From contig CAZXWN010000001.1 of NCBI GenBank assembly GCA_964644695.1, forward strand, positions 558,001-622,000: a DNA stretch of 64,000 nucleotides, written 5' to 3'. A program made the translations under genes and the position numbers. This DNA comes from CAZXWN01 sp964644695 [NCBI: uncultured bacterium]. GTDB taxonomy: Bacteria > UBP4 > UBA4092. The notes under the pieces were generated by a model. It searched no databases. It worked only from the letters and a program-made list of their open reading frames with translations, and was not told the origin of the DNA. This document shows positions 37,993 to 47,997 of this stretch, piece after piece (the first letter of the stretch is position 1; every line of letters begins with the position of its first letter).

Positions 37993-38477
37993 TATCTGCC
38001 ATCTATCCTGGAACTTTCGACCCCATCACCAATGCCCATCTGGACTTGATCCAGCGGGGACTAGAACTTTTTGATGAAGTGATTGTCGCCATCGCTCCCA
38101 ACCCAGTTAAAGGGCCCACCTTCACAACGGATGAAAGGGTTCATCTTGTGGAGGAAACCTTGCGCGCAAATAAGCTTGATAAAGCACGGGTCGAATCTTT
38201 CGAAGGCCTTTTAGTTGATTACGTTGAAAAGAAGAACTGTAAAATCATCATCCGGGGACTTAGAGCTGTTTCTGATTTCGAATATGAATTTCAAATGGCG
38301 TTAATGAACCGAAAACTGGCCCCAGATATTGAAACCATTTTTCTGATGCCCAGCGAGTCATATACATTTCTTTCTTCGCATATGGTCAAAGAAGTATGTA
38401 AATTGGGGGGAGACGTCTCCGAGTTGGTACCGGACATTGTAAACAATGCCATGAAGAATAAGTTCTTTGGTAAATAA
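37983..38477 (+). CDS. coaD: Phosphopantetheine adenylyltransferase
   Basis: CoaD adenylates 4'-phosphopantetheine in coenzyme A synthesis. The 164-residue protein has AIYPGTFDPITNAHLDLIQR with the TxxH motif at the N terminus and the SSHMVKEVCKLGGDVS signature near the C terminus. GAGGAG in the end of rsmD serves as ribosome-binding site. PanB, at the other end of the window, feeds the same pathway. Confidence 0.97.
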   Translation: MPIVSAIYPGTFDPITNAHLDLIQRGLELFDEVIVAIAPNPVKGPTFTTDERVHLVEETLRANKLDKARVESFEGLLVDYVEKKNCKIIIRGLRAVSDFEYEFQMALMNRKLAPDIETIFLMPSESYTFLSSHMVKEVCKLGGDVSELVPDIVNNAMKNKFFGK

Positions 38478-38478
38478 A

Positions 38479-40050
38479 ATGAAGTATCTGTCCCGATATC
38501 CCCTAATCTGGATATTCGTTCTTGCATCACTTATCAGATTATGGGATTTGGGTAATTTACCTAATGGTTTTTTTCGAGATGAAGCCGCAAAAGGTTATAA
38601 CGGCTGGTTGCTTTCAACCCAAGGTCATGACATTGACGGCCAACATTATCCTCTATTCACCAGAGAACTCGCCACCTATAATTCCGCTTTCTATACCTAC
38701 CTGACAATTCCTTTTATAAAGCTGGCAGGGTTATCTGAAACTACGACTCGACTCCCGGCAGCAATCGCCGGGATACTAACTGTCTTATTGCTTTATATCG
38801 TGATACGCAAATTATTTAATGAACGTATTGCCGTATGGTCATCTTTTTTTCTGGCGGTCTCCCCATGGCATGTTCAATTCTCACGATGGGCAAACCAAGG
38901 TATCTTGGTTCCATTATTTGCTTTAGGACTCATCTATTTTTTACATCAGGCCATTGAAAAGGAGAAATCTAAAGATCGGGGGAATCCTCCTGAAGTAGCC
39001 CGAGAAAGCCTGTTATTTCTTGTATTTGCGAGCCTATGTGGCGGGATGATGGTTTATACCTATGACATAACAAAAGTCTTCCTTCCCTTACTTTTAGTTT
39101 TATTAATCGGTACCTATTGGCAATTCTGGAAAAAGCACTTTCTCAAGCTATCAATATTTTGTATTTTAGTTTTATTGATTTGCATCCCCAGTCTATTAAA
39201 CACTCTTGGCAACAACATTCAAAGTCAGGCCCGTTTTAACAGAATTTCCCTGTTATCACAACCCTTCACTCCATGGGAAATGGCATGGCAATTCATACTA
39301 AATTGGTTTTCGCACTACAATCCAGGGTACCTTTTTATTCATGGAGATATGAATCTGAGGCACTCAACCGGCTATACCGGCCTACTGTTGTGGATTGAGC
39401 CTTTACTTATTATTCTGGGCCTTTACTGGCTATGGAAACATAAAACACCTGAATCTAAATTATGGATTGGCTGGTTTATTATTTATCCCATTCCATCCAG
39501 CCTAACAATGGAGGGAATTCCCCATGCCCTCAGATCAATCCCCGGAGTTGTTGTATTTCCTGTCGTCAGTGCTCTGGGTTTAATTTATCTATTAGAATTG
39601 ATTCAAAAGTACCAACCTCAAAAAATTCATTTTTACAAAACTGTTATTATGTTGTTGACGAGTGCTTTAGCACTATATTTTCTGTGCATTTATTTTGGAC
39701 CCTATCAATATGCTTCACAGGAACCTTTCCAGTACGGAATGAATAAAACAGTAACCTGGTGGAATGATAATAAAAATAGCTTCTCAAGGACAGTCGTATC
39801 ACCTTCCTTGGGAATGCCAGAGATATTCTTTCTTTTCTACAACCAAATTCCTGATAATTTTGGAAATTATTTTCAAAAATCAAATCTTTACTTCGAGGTT
39901 TCAGAAACAGATATTCAGCAATGGACTCAATCTGAGGGAAAACCAACATTATATATATTAGGCCCTGATGATTTTCCTGAAGCCCGAACAATCCATCAAA
40001 TTACGGATTCAAAGGGGAAAATGGTCATAAAAATGGCTATTTACCCCTAA
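38479..40050 (+). CDS. GT39-like integral membrane glycosyltransferase
   Basis: The 523-residue protein has a dozen or so hydrophobic segments and an N-terminal first loop RDEAAKGYNGWLLSTQGHD with the acidic pair expected of GT-C (ArnT/PMT) transferases that use polyprenyl-phosphate sugars. The ATG at 38479 is preferred to a TTG twelve bases upstream that would overlap coaD. A soluble C-terminal part follows the last membrane segment. It resembles the second GT39-like protein at 43992. Substrate and acceptor are unknown. Confidence 0.82.
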   Translation: MKYLSRYPLIWIFVLASLIRLWDLGNLPNGFFRDEAAKGYNGWLLSTQGHDIDGQHYPLFTRELATYNSAFYTYLTIPFIKLAGLSETTTRLPAAIAGILTVLLLYIVIRKLFNERIAVWSSFFLAVSPWHVQFSRWANQGILVPLFALGLIYFLHQAIEKEKSKDRGNPPEVARESLLFLVFASLCGGMMVYTYDITKVFLPLLLVLLIGTYWQFWKKHFLKLSIFCILVLLICIPSLLNTLGNNIQSQARFNRISLLSQPFTPWEMAWQFILNWFSHYNPGYLFIHGDMNLRHSTGYTGLLLWIEPLLIILGLYWLWKHKTPESKLWIGWFIIYPIPSSLTMEGIPHALRSIPGVVVFPVVSALGLIYLLELIQKYQPQKIHFYKTVIMLLTSALALYFLCIYFGPYQYASQEPFQYGMNKTVTWWNDNKNSFSRTVVSPSLGMPEIFFLFYNQIPDNFGNYFQKSNLYFEVSETDIQQWTQSEGKPTLYILGPDDFPEARTIHQITDSKGKMVIKMAIYP

Positions 40051-40063
40051 ATTACATTCAAAT

Positions 40064-40093
40064 TGGACAAGAAATACCGCTTAAATCTATAAT
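40064..40093 (+). promoter_or_regulatory. Predicted promoter of the bactofilin gene
   Basis: TGGACA (40064-40069), an 18-base spacer and a perfect TATAAT (40088-40093) precede the gene. The transcript would start near 40100, leaving a ~39-base leader. Confidence 0.6.
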
Positions 40094-40138
40094 ATTTAAA
40101 TCTTTATGCCAAATTCCTGCAAAACTCGGGAGATAAAT

Positions 40139-40528
40139 ATGGAAAAGAAATTAACAGTCATTGGTGAAGGTACCGTTCTTAAGGGTACTTTACGCTCAGA
40201 AGAATCCGTCCAGATTGATGGACAGTTTGATGGCGATTTGGATGTTAAACAATCATTGATCGTGGGTCCAAATGCGCAAGTAAAGGCAAGCATCACAGCC
40301 GGAGAGGTTAAGATTAGTGGTTTTGTTAATGGCAATATTGTTGCCAAAGACCGCTTAGAAATATTATCCTCTGGTAAACTTTTGGGTGATATTAAGACCC
40401 CAAGACTTACAATCGCCGAAGGTGTTGTGTTTGAAGGACATTGCAGTATGGGTACAGATAGAAAACCAGACGCTGCCCCACAAAGTCCAATATCACAACC
40501 TGTTCCTGGCAAACTTGCTGGCTTATAA
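40139..40528 (+). CDS. Bactofilin family cytoskeletal protein
   Basis: The 129-residue protein forms the right-handed beta-helix of bactofilins (DUF583), which polymerise into filaments that organise cell shape or envelope enzymes. Repeating hydrophobic-glycine turns are visible (GTVLKGTLRSEESVQIDGQF, SLIVGPNAQVKASITAGEV, NGNIVAKDRLEILSSGKLLG). The tail is proline-rich. The ATG at 40139 has GGGAG six bases upstream; an ATG 33 bases earlier lacks one. It stands alone between the GT39 gene and yebC. Confidence 0.92.
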   Translation: MEKKLTVIGEGTVLKGTLRSEESVQIDGQFDGDLDVKQSLIVGPNAQVKASITAGEVKISGFVNGNIVAKDRLEILSSGKLLGDIKTPRLTIAEGVVFEGHCSMGTDRKPDAAPQSPISQPVPGKLAGL

Positions 40529-40531
40529 TAG

Positions 40532-40561
40532 TTGACCGTTAACTAACTTCTAAAATAGGAT
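40532..40561 (+). promoter_or_regulatory. Possible promoter of yebC
   Basis: TTGACC (40532-40537), an 18-base spacer and TAGGAT (40556-40561) lie in the 72-base gap before yebC. The -10 is a moderate match. Confidence 0.4.
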
Positions 40562-40600
40562 TAATTCTATACAATCGTTATCGACTGGAGGTGTTGGCCT

Positions 40601-41347
40601 ATGTCAGGTCATAATAAGTGGAGTAGTATTAAACATAAAAAAGGCGCGCTTGATGCCAAGCGTGGCAAACTTTTTACCCGTGTTATCAAAGAAATTATCG
40701 TAGCCGCTCGTCAAGGTGGTGGAGATATTGATGGCAATGCTCGTTTACGAACTGCCATTGCCGCCGCTAAAGCAGCAAATATGCCCAAGGCAAACTGGGA
40801 AACAGCAATAAAAAAAGGTACCGGTGAAATTGAGGGCGTAACAATTGAAGAGTGCGTTTATGAGGGATATGGTCCTGGTGGATGTGCTGTCATCGTTGAA
40901 ACGGCAACTGATAATAGAAACCGAACAACCGCCGAATTACGCCATATGTTCGTCAGACACGGTGGGAATATGGGTGAAGTGGGTAGTGTCGCATGGATGT
41001 TCAATCGCAAAGGTTTAGTCGTCATTGAAAACCCTACAGTCGATGAAGACACGGTCATGAATGCCGTTCTGGATGCTGGTGCGGACGATGTAATCTCTTC
41101 TGAAGACATGATTGAAGTGTATTGCAACCCCAGTGATTTGGAAAACGTTAAAAATGCTTTAACTGCGGCCAACATCACTTTCACCAGCTTTAAACTTACA
41201 ATGGTTCCCCAGAATACAGTTGAACTTGATGAATCCAAGGCCAAACAGGCAATTGATCTCATGGACTCTCTTGAAAATCATGATGATGTTCAAAATACAT
41301 ATTCTAATTTTGACATCTCGGAAGAGATTCTTAATAAATTGGCTTAA
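40601..41347 (+). CDS. yebC: YebC/PmpR (TACO1) family protein
   Basis: The 248-residue protein begins MSGHNKWSSIKHKKGALDAKRGKLFTR-like, the family hallmark, and has GYGPGGCAVIVE near residue 90. Members act as DNA-binding regulators or, as shown more recently for the family, help ribosomes through difficult sequences such as proline runs. GGAGG precedes the start. The usual ruvC neighbour is absent; a strong terminator follows, so it is monocistronic. Confidence 0.96.
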   Translation: MSGHNKWSSIKHKKGALDAKRGKLFTRVIKEIIVAARQGGGDIDGNARLRTAIAAAKAANMPKANWETAIKKGTGEIEGVTIEECVYEGYGPGGCAVIVETATDNRNRTTAELRHMFVRHGGNMGEVGSVAWMFNRKGLVVIENPTVDEDTVMNAVLDAGADDVISSEDMIEVYCNPSDLENVKNALTAANITFTSFKLTMVPQNTVELDESKAKQAIDLMDSLENHDDVQNTYSNFDISEEILNKLA

Positions 41348-41354
41348 TGAAATG

Positions 41355-41396
41355 TATCCCCGAAGGAAATAATCATTTTCTTCGGGGATAATTATT
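41355..41396 (+). terminator. Intrinsic terminator after yebC
   Basis: TATCCCCGAAGGAAAT pairs with ATTTTCTTCGGGGATA (16 bp, one G-U, 4-base loop), followed by a moderately T-rich ATTATTGTTT. Confidence 0.8.
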
Positions 41397-41404
41397 GTTT
41401 ATGG

Positions 41405-41433
41405 TTGACAAGAATTTAGCCATTCGATAGTAT
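41405..41433 (+). promoter_or_regulatory. Predicted promoter of the NMD3-like/uvrB unit
   Basis: TTGACA (41405-41410), a 17-base spacer and TAGTAT (41428-41433) precede a ~95-base leader. CGATAGT (41425-41431) and ACTATCG (41485-41491) are complementary and could fold the leader. Confidence 0.5.
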
Positions 41434-41529
41434 TTCCTCACTTATTTGGAAATGATACTCATCATAGCTGGCGGTTCGTGATAAACTATCGTTTCAAAGT
41501 AATTTCACTACAAGAGAGGTTTAGTCCCT

Positions 41530-41985
41530 ATGCTGGTTTGCAAAAAATGCAAAGCGGTCAAAATTGAGGATAAATGGATTCCCTCAACCAACTTACGCCG
41601 CAATGTCACCTTCACTCTTTGTCCAGATTGCACACAAGAATTAAAACAAACCTCCCATGGTGTTGTTATGCTGGATGGTATCTTTTTCCGCCAAAACACT
41701 ACGCAATCCATGGAATTAATCAAAACAGAAGAAATGCGTGCTCGGAAAACAAATGTTTATGCCCGAGTGGTTCAAATATCCAAAGGGACAAATCCCATCA
41801 CCATTAAAACCACAAACTCACAATTAGCTATCCAGATTGGGAAACAATTCAGACGCCAGTTCAAAGGCGATCTGCAAATCAATGAAAATCCTAAAACGGG
41901 CGTAACCGTTCGTTGGACTATAAAATCTGAGAAAATTGAAGCTAAGAACACATCTGAAGATAATTCAGCACACACACCAGCATAA
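41530..41985 (+). CDS. NMD3/BCAM0308-like zinc-ribbon protein
   Basis: The 151-residue protein starts with a zinc-ribbon-like CKKC...CPDC (residues 4-7 and about 35-38). Its C-terminal half, ITIKTTNSQLAIQIGKQFRR then FKGDLQINENPKTGVTVRW, matches my recollection of the bacterial BCAM0308 family, which is related to the N-terminal part of the archaeal/eukaryotic ribosome export factor NMD3. No function is established. GAGAGGT lies about nine bases from the ATG. It lies 18 bases before uvrB and is probably co-transcribed. Confidence 0.65.
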   Translation: MLVCKKCKAVKIEDKWIPSTNLRRNVTFTLCPDCTQELKQTSHGVVMLDGIFFRQNTTQSMELIKTEEMRARKTNVYARVVQISKGTNPITIKTTNSQLAIQIGKQFRRQFKGDLQINENPKTGVTVRWTIKSEKIEAKNTSEDNSAHTPA

Positions 41986-42003
41986 GATGTTAACCACTGA
42001 TTC

Positions 42004-43995
42004 GTGTCTGGTTTTAAGATAAAATCCAGTTTTAAGCCTTGTGGCGATCAACCAAAGGCTATTCAGGCTCTGGAGAATTTTATTACATCAGAGCATCGGT
42101 ATAACACACTCGTTGGGGTAACTGGGTCAGGTAAAACCTTCACTATCGCTAATCTTGTAGAACGTATACAGAAACCTACCCTGGTAATCGCTCATAATAA
42201 AACATTAGCAGCCCAATTATTTCAGGAATTCCGCGACTTTTTTCCCGATAACGCAGTTGAGTATTTCGTTAGTTATTATGATTATTATCAACCTGAAGCA
42301 TATATCCCACGTACGGATACCTATATTGAAAAAGACTCCGCAATTAATGACGAAATAGATAAGTTACGTCATCGCGCAACGATGAGTCTTCTCACCCGAA
42401 GAGATGTAATTGTTGTAGCCAGTGTTTCATGTATCTATGGACTGGGTTCTCCCGAGCTATATTACGGAATGGTGGTTCAATTTAAACAGGGTGATCAGAT
42501 GGACCGCCAAACTGCAATCAGGAAGCTCATTGATATACTCTACGAACGAAATCAAGTCGAATTTGAGAGGGGCGTATTCAGAGCTCGAGGCGATGTTCTT
42601 GAAATATTCCCCACTTATGATGATAAGGCCATTCGGGTTGAATTTTTTGGCGATGAAATCGAACGTATCACCCGAATCGACCCATTAACGGGGCGCCCTG
42701 AACATGAAATGGATCAAGTAACCATTTTCCCAGCAAAGCATTGGGTAACCCCTGCTCTTCAATTAAAATCAGCGGTAGAAAAAATTCGAGAAGAGCTTAA
42801 TGACCGCATTTGTTGGTTCGAAGATCGTAAGCAATTGCTGGAAGCACAGAGAATTAAGCAACGTACCAACTTCGATATCGAAATGATGCAGGAGATTGGT
42901 TATTGTACCGGTATCGAAAATTACTCAAGGATATTAAGCAATCGAGAACCAGGTTCCTGCCCAGAAACGCTTATAGATTATTTACCCAAAGATTCATTGG
43001 TAGTCATAGATGAATCGCATGTAACCCTCCCCCAAATCCATGGAATGTATGCCGGCGATCATTCTCGAAAAAAGAACCTTGTTGATTTTGGGTTTAGACT
43101 CCCTTCCGCTTTTGATAATCGTCCTTTGAAATTTGATGAATTTCATAATAAGGTCAAACAGTTTCTTTTTGTTTCAGCTACTCCAGGCGCATGGGAAGTA
43201 GACGCATCCAAAGAGAGTGTTGTTGAACAAATAATCAGACCTACAGGACTTCTTGATCCTGAAATATTCATCCGTCCCACAAAAAATCAAATTGATGATC
43301 TCTCAGAGGAAATAAGAAAACGTGCTGCATTGAATGAACGGGTTCTAGTGACTACCTTAACTAAAAAGATGGCCGAGAACCTGACCGAACATCTTGTACA
43401 GACTGGCATAAAAGCTAGATATTTACATTCTGTTATAGAAACCTTAGATAGAATTGAAATAATTCGTGGACTGCGTCTAGGAGAATTTGATGTACTTGTT
43501 GGAGTAAATCTGCTCCGTGAGGGACTAGACATTCCGGAAGTTACTTTGGTTGCCATATTGGATGCAGACAAGGAAGGCTTCTTACGCTCAGAGAAATCTT
43601 TAATACAAACAATCGGACGTTGTGCGCGTAATTCTAAATCTATTGCATTGTTTTATGCAGACAATATAACTGACTCCATGAAAAAGGCCATAGAAATAAC
43701 AAATAAACGTAGAGAAATTCAGAAAGCGTATAATGAAGAAAATGGAATAATACCTGTAACTATTGTACGTCCAGTCCAGGAAATGATTAAGGAATTACAG
43801 AGCAAGATTGATAATGATTTAGATAATATTGTCAAAACCGCTCATGTACATTCTGATGCAGAATTAGAAAAACTTATCAACGATACTTCGACGCTTATGA
43901 AAAAGGCTGCTAAAGAATTGGATTTTGAATCTGCCGCAAGATATAGGGATCAGGTATTCAAATTGAAACAGCTTTTAGTTGGGGTAAGAAGGTGA
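42004..43995 (+). CDS. uvrB: UvrABC system protein B
   Basis: UvrB is the damage-verifying helicase-like subunit of nucleotide excision repair. The 663-residue protein has Walker [11 protein letters not shown] near residue 39, the beta-hairpin [20 protein letters not shown] near 95-114, the helicase motif QTIGRCARN and a C-terminal UvrC-binding domain ([17 protein letters not shown]). The start is a GTG at 42004 with no clear ribosome-binding site. Its stop overlaps the next GTG by four bases. Confidence 0.97.
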   Translation: MSGFKIKSSFKPCGDQPKAIQALENFITSEHRYNTLVGVTGSGKTFTIANLVERIQKPTLVIAHNKTLAAQLFQEFRDFFPDNAVEYFVSYYDYYQPEAYIPRTDTYIEKDSAINDEIDKLRHRATMSLLTRRDVIVVASVSCIYGLGSPELYYGMVVQFKQGDQMDRQTAIRKLIDILYERNQVEFERGVFRARGDVLEIFPTYDDKAIRVEFFGDEIERITRIDPLTGRPEHEMDQVTIFPAKHWVTPALQLKSAVEKIREELNDRICWFEDRKQLLEAQRIKQRTNFDIEMMQEIGYCTGIENYSRILSNREPGSCPETLIDYLPKDSLVVIDESHVTLPQIHGMYAGDHSRKKNLVDFGFRLPSAFDNRPLKFDEFHNKVKQFLFVSATPGAWEVDASKESVVEQIIRPTGLLDPEIFIRPTKNQIDDLSEEIRKRAALNERVLVTTLTKKMAENLTEHLVQTGIKARYLHSVIETLDRIEIIRGLRLGEFDVLVGVNLLREGLDIPEVTLVAILDADKEGFLRSEKSLIQTIGRCARNSKSIALFYADNITDSMKKAIEITNKRREIQKAYNEENGIIPVTIVRPVQEMIKELQSKIDNDLDNIVKTAHVHSDAELEKLINDTSTLMKKAAKELDFESAARYRDQVFKLKQLLVGVRR

Positions 43996-45623
43996 AGCTG
44001 CCATTAAAAAGCACTCTTGTTGTTTTAGTCTTAATTATTCTTATGGGTGCAGGATTACGGTTTTATCATCTTGGCAGTAAAAGCTTTTGGGTGGATGAGA
44101 TTGTGGCATCCTATGTTGCCAGCGGACCTGATTTGAAGGCAACTAATGCTGATATTCCATATATAATTAATCAACGGTACAGAGATGTTTCCCCTCCCCT
44201 TCGTGATTTTATAGCCAACTATTCTTTTCGCATATGGGGTGTTAATGAGCTGGGATTAAGGTTTTTTCCCGCATGCTTTGGAGTATTAGGAATATTATTG
44301 ATATTTATTATTGCCTGGGATTGGCTAAAAGATGAAAAAGCTGCGCTGTTATCTGCTTTAGTATTTAGTATTCTGCCTTTCCACATACAGCATTCCCAAG
44401 ATGGACGAATGTATACATTGTTCATGTTTTACACGCTGGCATCTTTCTATGCAATGTATAAGGCGCTCCACAATAGAAAGAAACGACTCTTGTGGGCGTC
44501 TCTCTATGTGATTTTAAATTCATTAAGCATTTACCATTCATATTTTGGATTTTGGGCTCTAATTACACAATTTATCATTGGTATATACTGGATATACTTT
44601 CCAGATTCTGAGTATGGGTCACCGACTCATGAGAAAAAAATCACATTACTCTCATTATTCGTTGGGATTCATGGAATCATAGCTATCATATATATCCCTT
44701 GGCTCAAAGCTATCTATCAGTTCATAAAAACACATGGGAATCCACCTGCTCCATACCAAGTTCCATTCATTCAAGCAACCCCATCAGCAGAAGTAAGTCG
44801 GAATTTCATGTATCATTTGCAACCCAATTTCACATTTATTGAGAGTTTAGTTCATGAATTTGGATTACCGGGAATTTCTGGATGGATAATGTTTGGATTG
44901 GGCGTTTTAGGAATTTTCTATATTTACAGGGACAACTCAAAAAGGAAAGCTATTGGACTAGCCCTCTGGATAATTATCCCAATAATCATCACCTTTGCAC
45001 CACCGCCTAAGGTATTATTCTTCAACCGTTATATTTGCTTTATACTTCCAATTTACATTTTGTTAGTCTCAATAGGCGCACTAAGACTGGTAAATGAAAT
45101 ACTTACAAGGTTTCAAATTAAGCCAGATATGAGGTCAACATTATCTCTGATAATAATTTCCTGTTTATTTACAGCGGCGACGGCTTCTAGCCTCATAAAC
45201 TATTACTCAACAGATAAACAACCCTGGCGAAAAGCAGTCCGATATATCATGGATAACACAGAAGATAATGACATTGTCATTACAGGTCCTTATAATGCCA
45301 ATTGGTGTACTCTGTACTATATGCAAAAAGCCGGTGCGGTTCGCAAGGATATTGGAAAACTGCCAAACGGGGGAGAGTGGAACATTTTAACCTTCCCCAA
45401 TGGAAAGAAGATGGCCATTGGAGAGAAAATGCAATATGTTGTGGATATATCACCCTACATTGAAGGATTTCCTCGTGTCTGGTACATTACGGCTTATTAT
45501 AGAACTTACCAATACAGGAATCCCGCCTATTATAACTACCTGGAAGCTGAAAAAAGTTACATGGAAATATTTCGAGGAGATTCACGAGAAAACAATATCT
45601 ATGTATTCTTAATGGAAAAATAA
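43992..45623 (+). CDS. GT39-like integral membrane glycosyltransferase
   Basis: The 543-residue protein has about ten hydrophobic segments and an N-terminal loop [17 protein letters not shown] with the acidic pair of GT-C transferases; [20 protein letters not shown] resembles the dolichyl/polyprenyl-phosphomannose mannosyltransferase region. A C-terminal periplasmic part follows. It starts at a GTG that overlaps the uvrB stop, so translation is coupled to an unrelated DNA-repair gene. It may transfer sugar to lipid or protein on the outer face of the inner membrane; the substrate is unknown. Confidence 0.8.
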   Translation: MKLPLKSTLVVLVLIILMGAGLRFYHLGSKSFWVDEIVASYVASGPDLKATNADIPYIINQRYRDVSPPLRDFIANYSFRIWGVNELGLRFFPACFGVLGILLIFIIAWDWLKDEKAALLSALVFSILPFHIQHSQDGRMYTLFMFYTLASFYAMYKALHNRKKRLLWASLYVILNSLSIYHSYFGFWALITQFIIGIYWIYFPDSEYGSPTHEKKITLLSLFVGIHGIIAIIYIPWLKAIYQFIKTHGNPPAPYQVPFIQATPSAEVSRNFMYHLQPNFTFIESLVHEFGLPGISGWIMFGLGVLGIFYIYRDNSKRKAIGLALWIIIPIIITFAPPPKVLFFNRYICFILPIYILLVSIGALRLVNEILTRFQIKPDMRSTLSLIIISCLFTAATASSLINYYSTDKQPWRKAVRYIMDNTEDNDIVITGPYNANWCTLYYMQKAGAVRKDIGKLPNGGEWNILTFPNGKKMAIGEKMQYVVDISPYIEGFPRVWYITAYYRTYQYRNPAYYNYLEAEKSYMEIFRGDSRENNIYVFLMEK

Positions 45624-45624
45624 A

Positions 45625-45656
45625 AAAGGGATATGACTTTTACATCATATCCCTTT
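45625..45656. terminator. Bidirectional terminator between the GT39 gene and glyA
   Basis: The perfect 12-bp stem AAAGGGATATGA/TCATATCCCTTT has an 8-base loop. An A run lies to the left and a T-rich tail to the right, so it works for both convergent genes. Confidence 0.85.
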
Positions 45657-45669
45657 AATTTATAACTAG

Positions 45670-46905
45670 TTATTTATACAGAGGAAATGCCTCACAAAAA
45701 TGATGGACTTCACCTTTGATTTCTGCAAGCACACCATCATCATTCCGATTCATAAGTGCCCGATCAATCAAGTCCGCAATTTTCTTCATCTCATCGGTCT
45801 TCATGCCCCGGCTAGTGACAGCTGGAGTTCCAACTCGAATACCACTTGTGATAAAGGGCTTCTCAGTTTCAAAGGGTACTGTATTCTTATTAACGGTGAT
45901 ACCCGCTTTTTCTAAAGCTATCTGAGCATCTTTACCCGTAAGGCCTTTGTTTCTCAGGTCGACTAACATCAGGTGATTATCCGTACCGCCACTGACAAGG
46001 CGATAGCCCTTCGCAACAAGAGCTTCGGACAGAGCCACGGTATTAGCGATAATCTGCTTCTGATACGCTTTAAATTCATCTGTAAGGGCTTCTTTGAAGG
46101 CTACGGCTTTAGCGGCTATCACATGCATCAATGGACCACCCTGAATACCAGGGAATATGATACTGTCAATTTTCTTTGCTAAATCAGCCTGGCATAAAAT
46201 CATTCCACCCCGAGGGCCGCGAAGTGTCTTATGTGTTGTTGTAGTTACGACATGGGCATACGGCACCGGATTTGGATGTAGTCCAGCAGCCACCAGACCC
46301 GCAATATGCGCCATATCCACCATAAAATAAGCACCTACTTCATCAGCAATTTCTCTGAAGCGTTTAAAATCCAGAATTCGGGGATAGGCACTGGCACCCG
46401 CTAATATCATTTTAGGTTTACATTCAAGAGCGATTTTTCTTAATTCATCGTAATCGATAACTTCTGTATCTTTATTAACACCGTAAGAAACTATGTTAAA
46501 AAACTTACCGGAAAAATTGACCGGACTTCCATGGGTCAAATGTCCACCATGAGATAACTCCATACCTAAAACGGTATCTCCAGGCTGCAGTAAAGCATAG
46601 TAGACAGCCATATTAGCCTGTGAACCTGAATGAGGTTGAACATTAGCATGATCCGCACCAAACAATTGTTTTGCTCTTTCAATGGCTAATCGTTCGGCAA
46701 CATCAACAAACTCACAGCCACCATAATACCGTTTTCCAGGATAGCCTTCAGCATATTTATTTGTCATAACGCTGCCTTGCGCTTCCATGACGGCACGACT
46801 TACAAAGTTTTCTGAGGCAATTAATTCAAGACCAAATTCCTGCCGATTAGTTTCATCTTGAATTGCCTGATAAATTTCCGGATCATTCTTTTCTAGATAA
46901 GACAT
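45670..46905 (-). CDS. glyA: Serine hydroxymethyltransferase
   Basis: GlyA interconverts serine and glycine with tetrahydrofolate. The 411-residue PLP enzyme has the N-terminal [27 protein letters not shown] and the PLP lysine in [16 protein letters not shown] near residue 228. It follows rpiB by 28 bases. I see no glycine or serine riboswitch upstream. It supplies one-carbon units that FolK and PanB chemistry depends on. Confidence 0.97.
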   Translation of the reverse strand: MSYLEKNDPEIYQAIQDETNRQEFGLELIASENFVSRAVMEAQGSVMTNKYAEGYPGKRYYGGCEFVDVAERLAIERAKQLFGADHANVQPHSGSQANMAVYYALLQPGDTVLGMELSHGGHLTHGSPVNFSGKFFNIVSYGVNKDTEVIDYDELRKIALECKPKMILAGASAYPRILDFKRFREIADEVGAYFMVDMAHIAGLVAAGLHPNPVPYAHVVTTTTHKTLRGPRGGMILCQADLAKKIDSIIFPGIQGGPLMHVIAAKAVAFKEALTDEFKAYQKQIIANTVALSEALVAKGYRLVSGGTDNHLMLVDLRNKGLTGKDAQIALEKAGITVNKNTVPFETEKPFITSGIRVGTPAVTSRGMKTDEMKKIADLIDRALMNRNDDGVLAEIKGEVHHFCEAFPLYK

Positions 46906-46933
46906 AGTTTCTATACCTTTCGATTAGATTTAC

Positions 46934-47395
46934 CTATTTTGAATATTTGTTTTCAATTAATTGAATTTTATCAAGGCGTTTTTGGTGACGCCCCCCCTCA
47001 TAATCAGTTTCTAACCAGGCTTTGACTATTTGTAAGGCTTTATCTGTCTCCAGTCCACCCGTTTCAGGGCGTCCTCCCAGGGAAAGAACATTGGCATTTC
47101 CATGCTTACGGCTTTCCTGCGCCAGAATCACCGAAGTCGCTAATGCACATCGAATACCTGGGACCTTATTTGCCACATAACTCATACCAAGTCCATTACC
47201 ACAAATGACGATTCCACGGTCAAAATCACCATTTGAAACACCTTCTGCAACAGGAGTTCCATAATCAGGAAAATCAACAGATGATTCCGAGTTTGTTCCA
47301 AAATCAACTATTTCATACCCTAATTCGGTCAAAGTAGATTTGACAATTTCTTTTAATTGAAAACCTGCATGATCTGAACCGATAGCTATCTTCAT
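46934..47395 (-). CDS. rpiB: Ribose 5-phosphate isomerase B
   Basis: RpiB interconverts ribose 5-phosphate and ribulose 5-phosphate. Started at the ATG at 47395 (GGAG seven bases upstream) it has 153 residues and begins MKIAIGSDHAGFQLK. The catalytic Cys is in GIVICGNGLGMSYVANK near residue 67. A longer frame to 47440 would only add sequence overlapping the phosphatase gene. It overlaps that gene by four bases (ATGA). Confidence 0.95.
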   Translation of the reverse strand: MKIAIGSDHAGFQLKEIVKSTLTELGYEIVDFGTNSESSVDFPDYGTPVAEGVSNGDFDRGIVICGNGLGMSYVANKVPGIRCALATSVILAQESRKHGNANVLSLGGRPETGGLETDKALQIVKAWLETDYEGGRHQKRLDKIQLIENKYSK

Positions 47396-47865
47396 GGCTT
47401 CTCTCCTGTAAAATGCCGGTGAATCAAACCCTTTACACAATCTTCAATTAACCGGGCACATTGGTCATAAACTTCAATATCAAATCCGTATGGATCAGAA
47501 ATATTCATAGATTTATCTTTAACCGGAGAAAATTCTCGTAATAAATGGATGCGTTCAGCCAAATGTGGAGCAATGCTTTCCAAAATATCCCGGTGATAAT
47601 CTTCCATAGCCAAAATTAAATCGAATTCTAATAATGATTCGGGTGTGATTTGTCTGGTTCGATGATTCGAGATATCTATTCCCCGGCTTTTTAGTACCTT
47701 TTGGGATTCAGGAGTCGCAGTTTGACCATTTCGAGTCATTATCCCGGCAGAACTGACTTGTATCCCATCAATACCAGTTAACTGAAGATAATGCTTCATC
47801 AACGCTTCAGCCATCGGACTTCGGCACATATTTCCGGTACAAATGAATAAAATAGATTTAATCAT
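47392..47865 (-). CDS. Low-molecular-weight protein-tyrosine-phosphatase
   Basis: The 157-residue protein has the signature CTGNMCRSPMAEA, with nucleophile C9 and R15, and the general acid Asp in ISDPYGFD near residue 124. In Gram-negative bacteria such proteins dephosphorylate tyrosine kinases of polysaccharide export, but many (YwlE type) act on protein arginine phosphate. The tsaC/ywlE/rpiB/glyA neighbourhood is the same as in Bacillus, where YwlE is an arginine phosphatase, so arginine phosphatase is worth considering. Confidence 0.93.
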   Translation of the reverse strand: MIKSILFICTGNMCRSPMAEALMKHYLQLTGIDGIQVSSAGIMTRNGQTATPESQKVLKSRGIDISNHRTRQITPESLLEFDLILAMEDYHRDILESIAPHLAERIHLLREFSPVKDKSMNISDPYGFDIEVYDQCARLIEDCVKGLIHRHFTGEKP

Positions 47866-47891
47866 AATTTTTCTCGGAATCTCGTAAATAG

Positions 47892-47897
47892 ATTATA
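47892..47897 (-). promoter_or_regulatory. Possible -10 element upstream of the phosphatase gene
   Basis: On the minus strand a perfect TATAAT lies about 27 bases before the start codon. No convincing -35 was found at 16-18 bases. It would drive the phosphatase-rpiB-glyA unit. Confidence 0.4.
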
Positions 47898-47950
47898 TCG
47901 TAACCTGCCCTCGCCGATATTTTTTAAACCAAAATTCTACCTGAATAAAC

Positions 47951-47976
47951 ATCGAACAAGATCGATCTTGTTCGAT
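47951..47976. repeat. Dispersed 26-bp palindrome, copy 3 (perfect)
   Basis: The half-site ATCGAACAAGATC is followed by its exact reverse complement, the only perfect copy. It lies in the 132-base gap between the end of tsaC and the start of the phosphatase gene, upstream of the latter's predicted -10. The core contains two overlapping GATC sites. Confidence 0.9.
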
Positions 47977-47997
47977 ACTGGTTTTTACAATATTCTT

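Noticed and set aside
46906-46933. Glycine or serine-type riboswitch upstream of glyA
   Set aside because: Only 28 bases separate glyA from rpiB, too short for a riboswitch.
47951-47976. CGAAC...GTTCG arms of the palindrome look like a Gram-positive SOS (LexA) box
   Set aside because: The Bacillus-type LexA site has four bases between the arms; here there are twelve. None of the flanking genes is an SOS gene, and uvrB in this window does not carry the motif.
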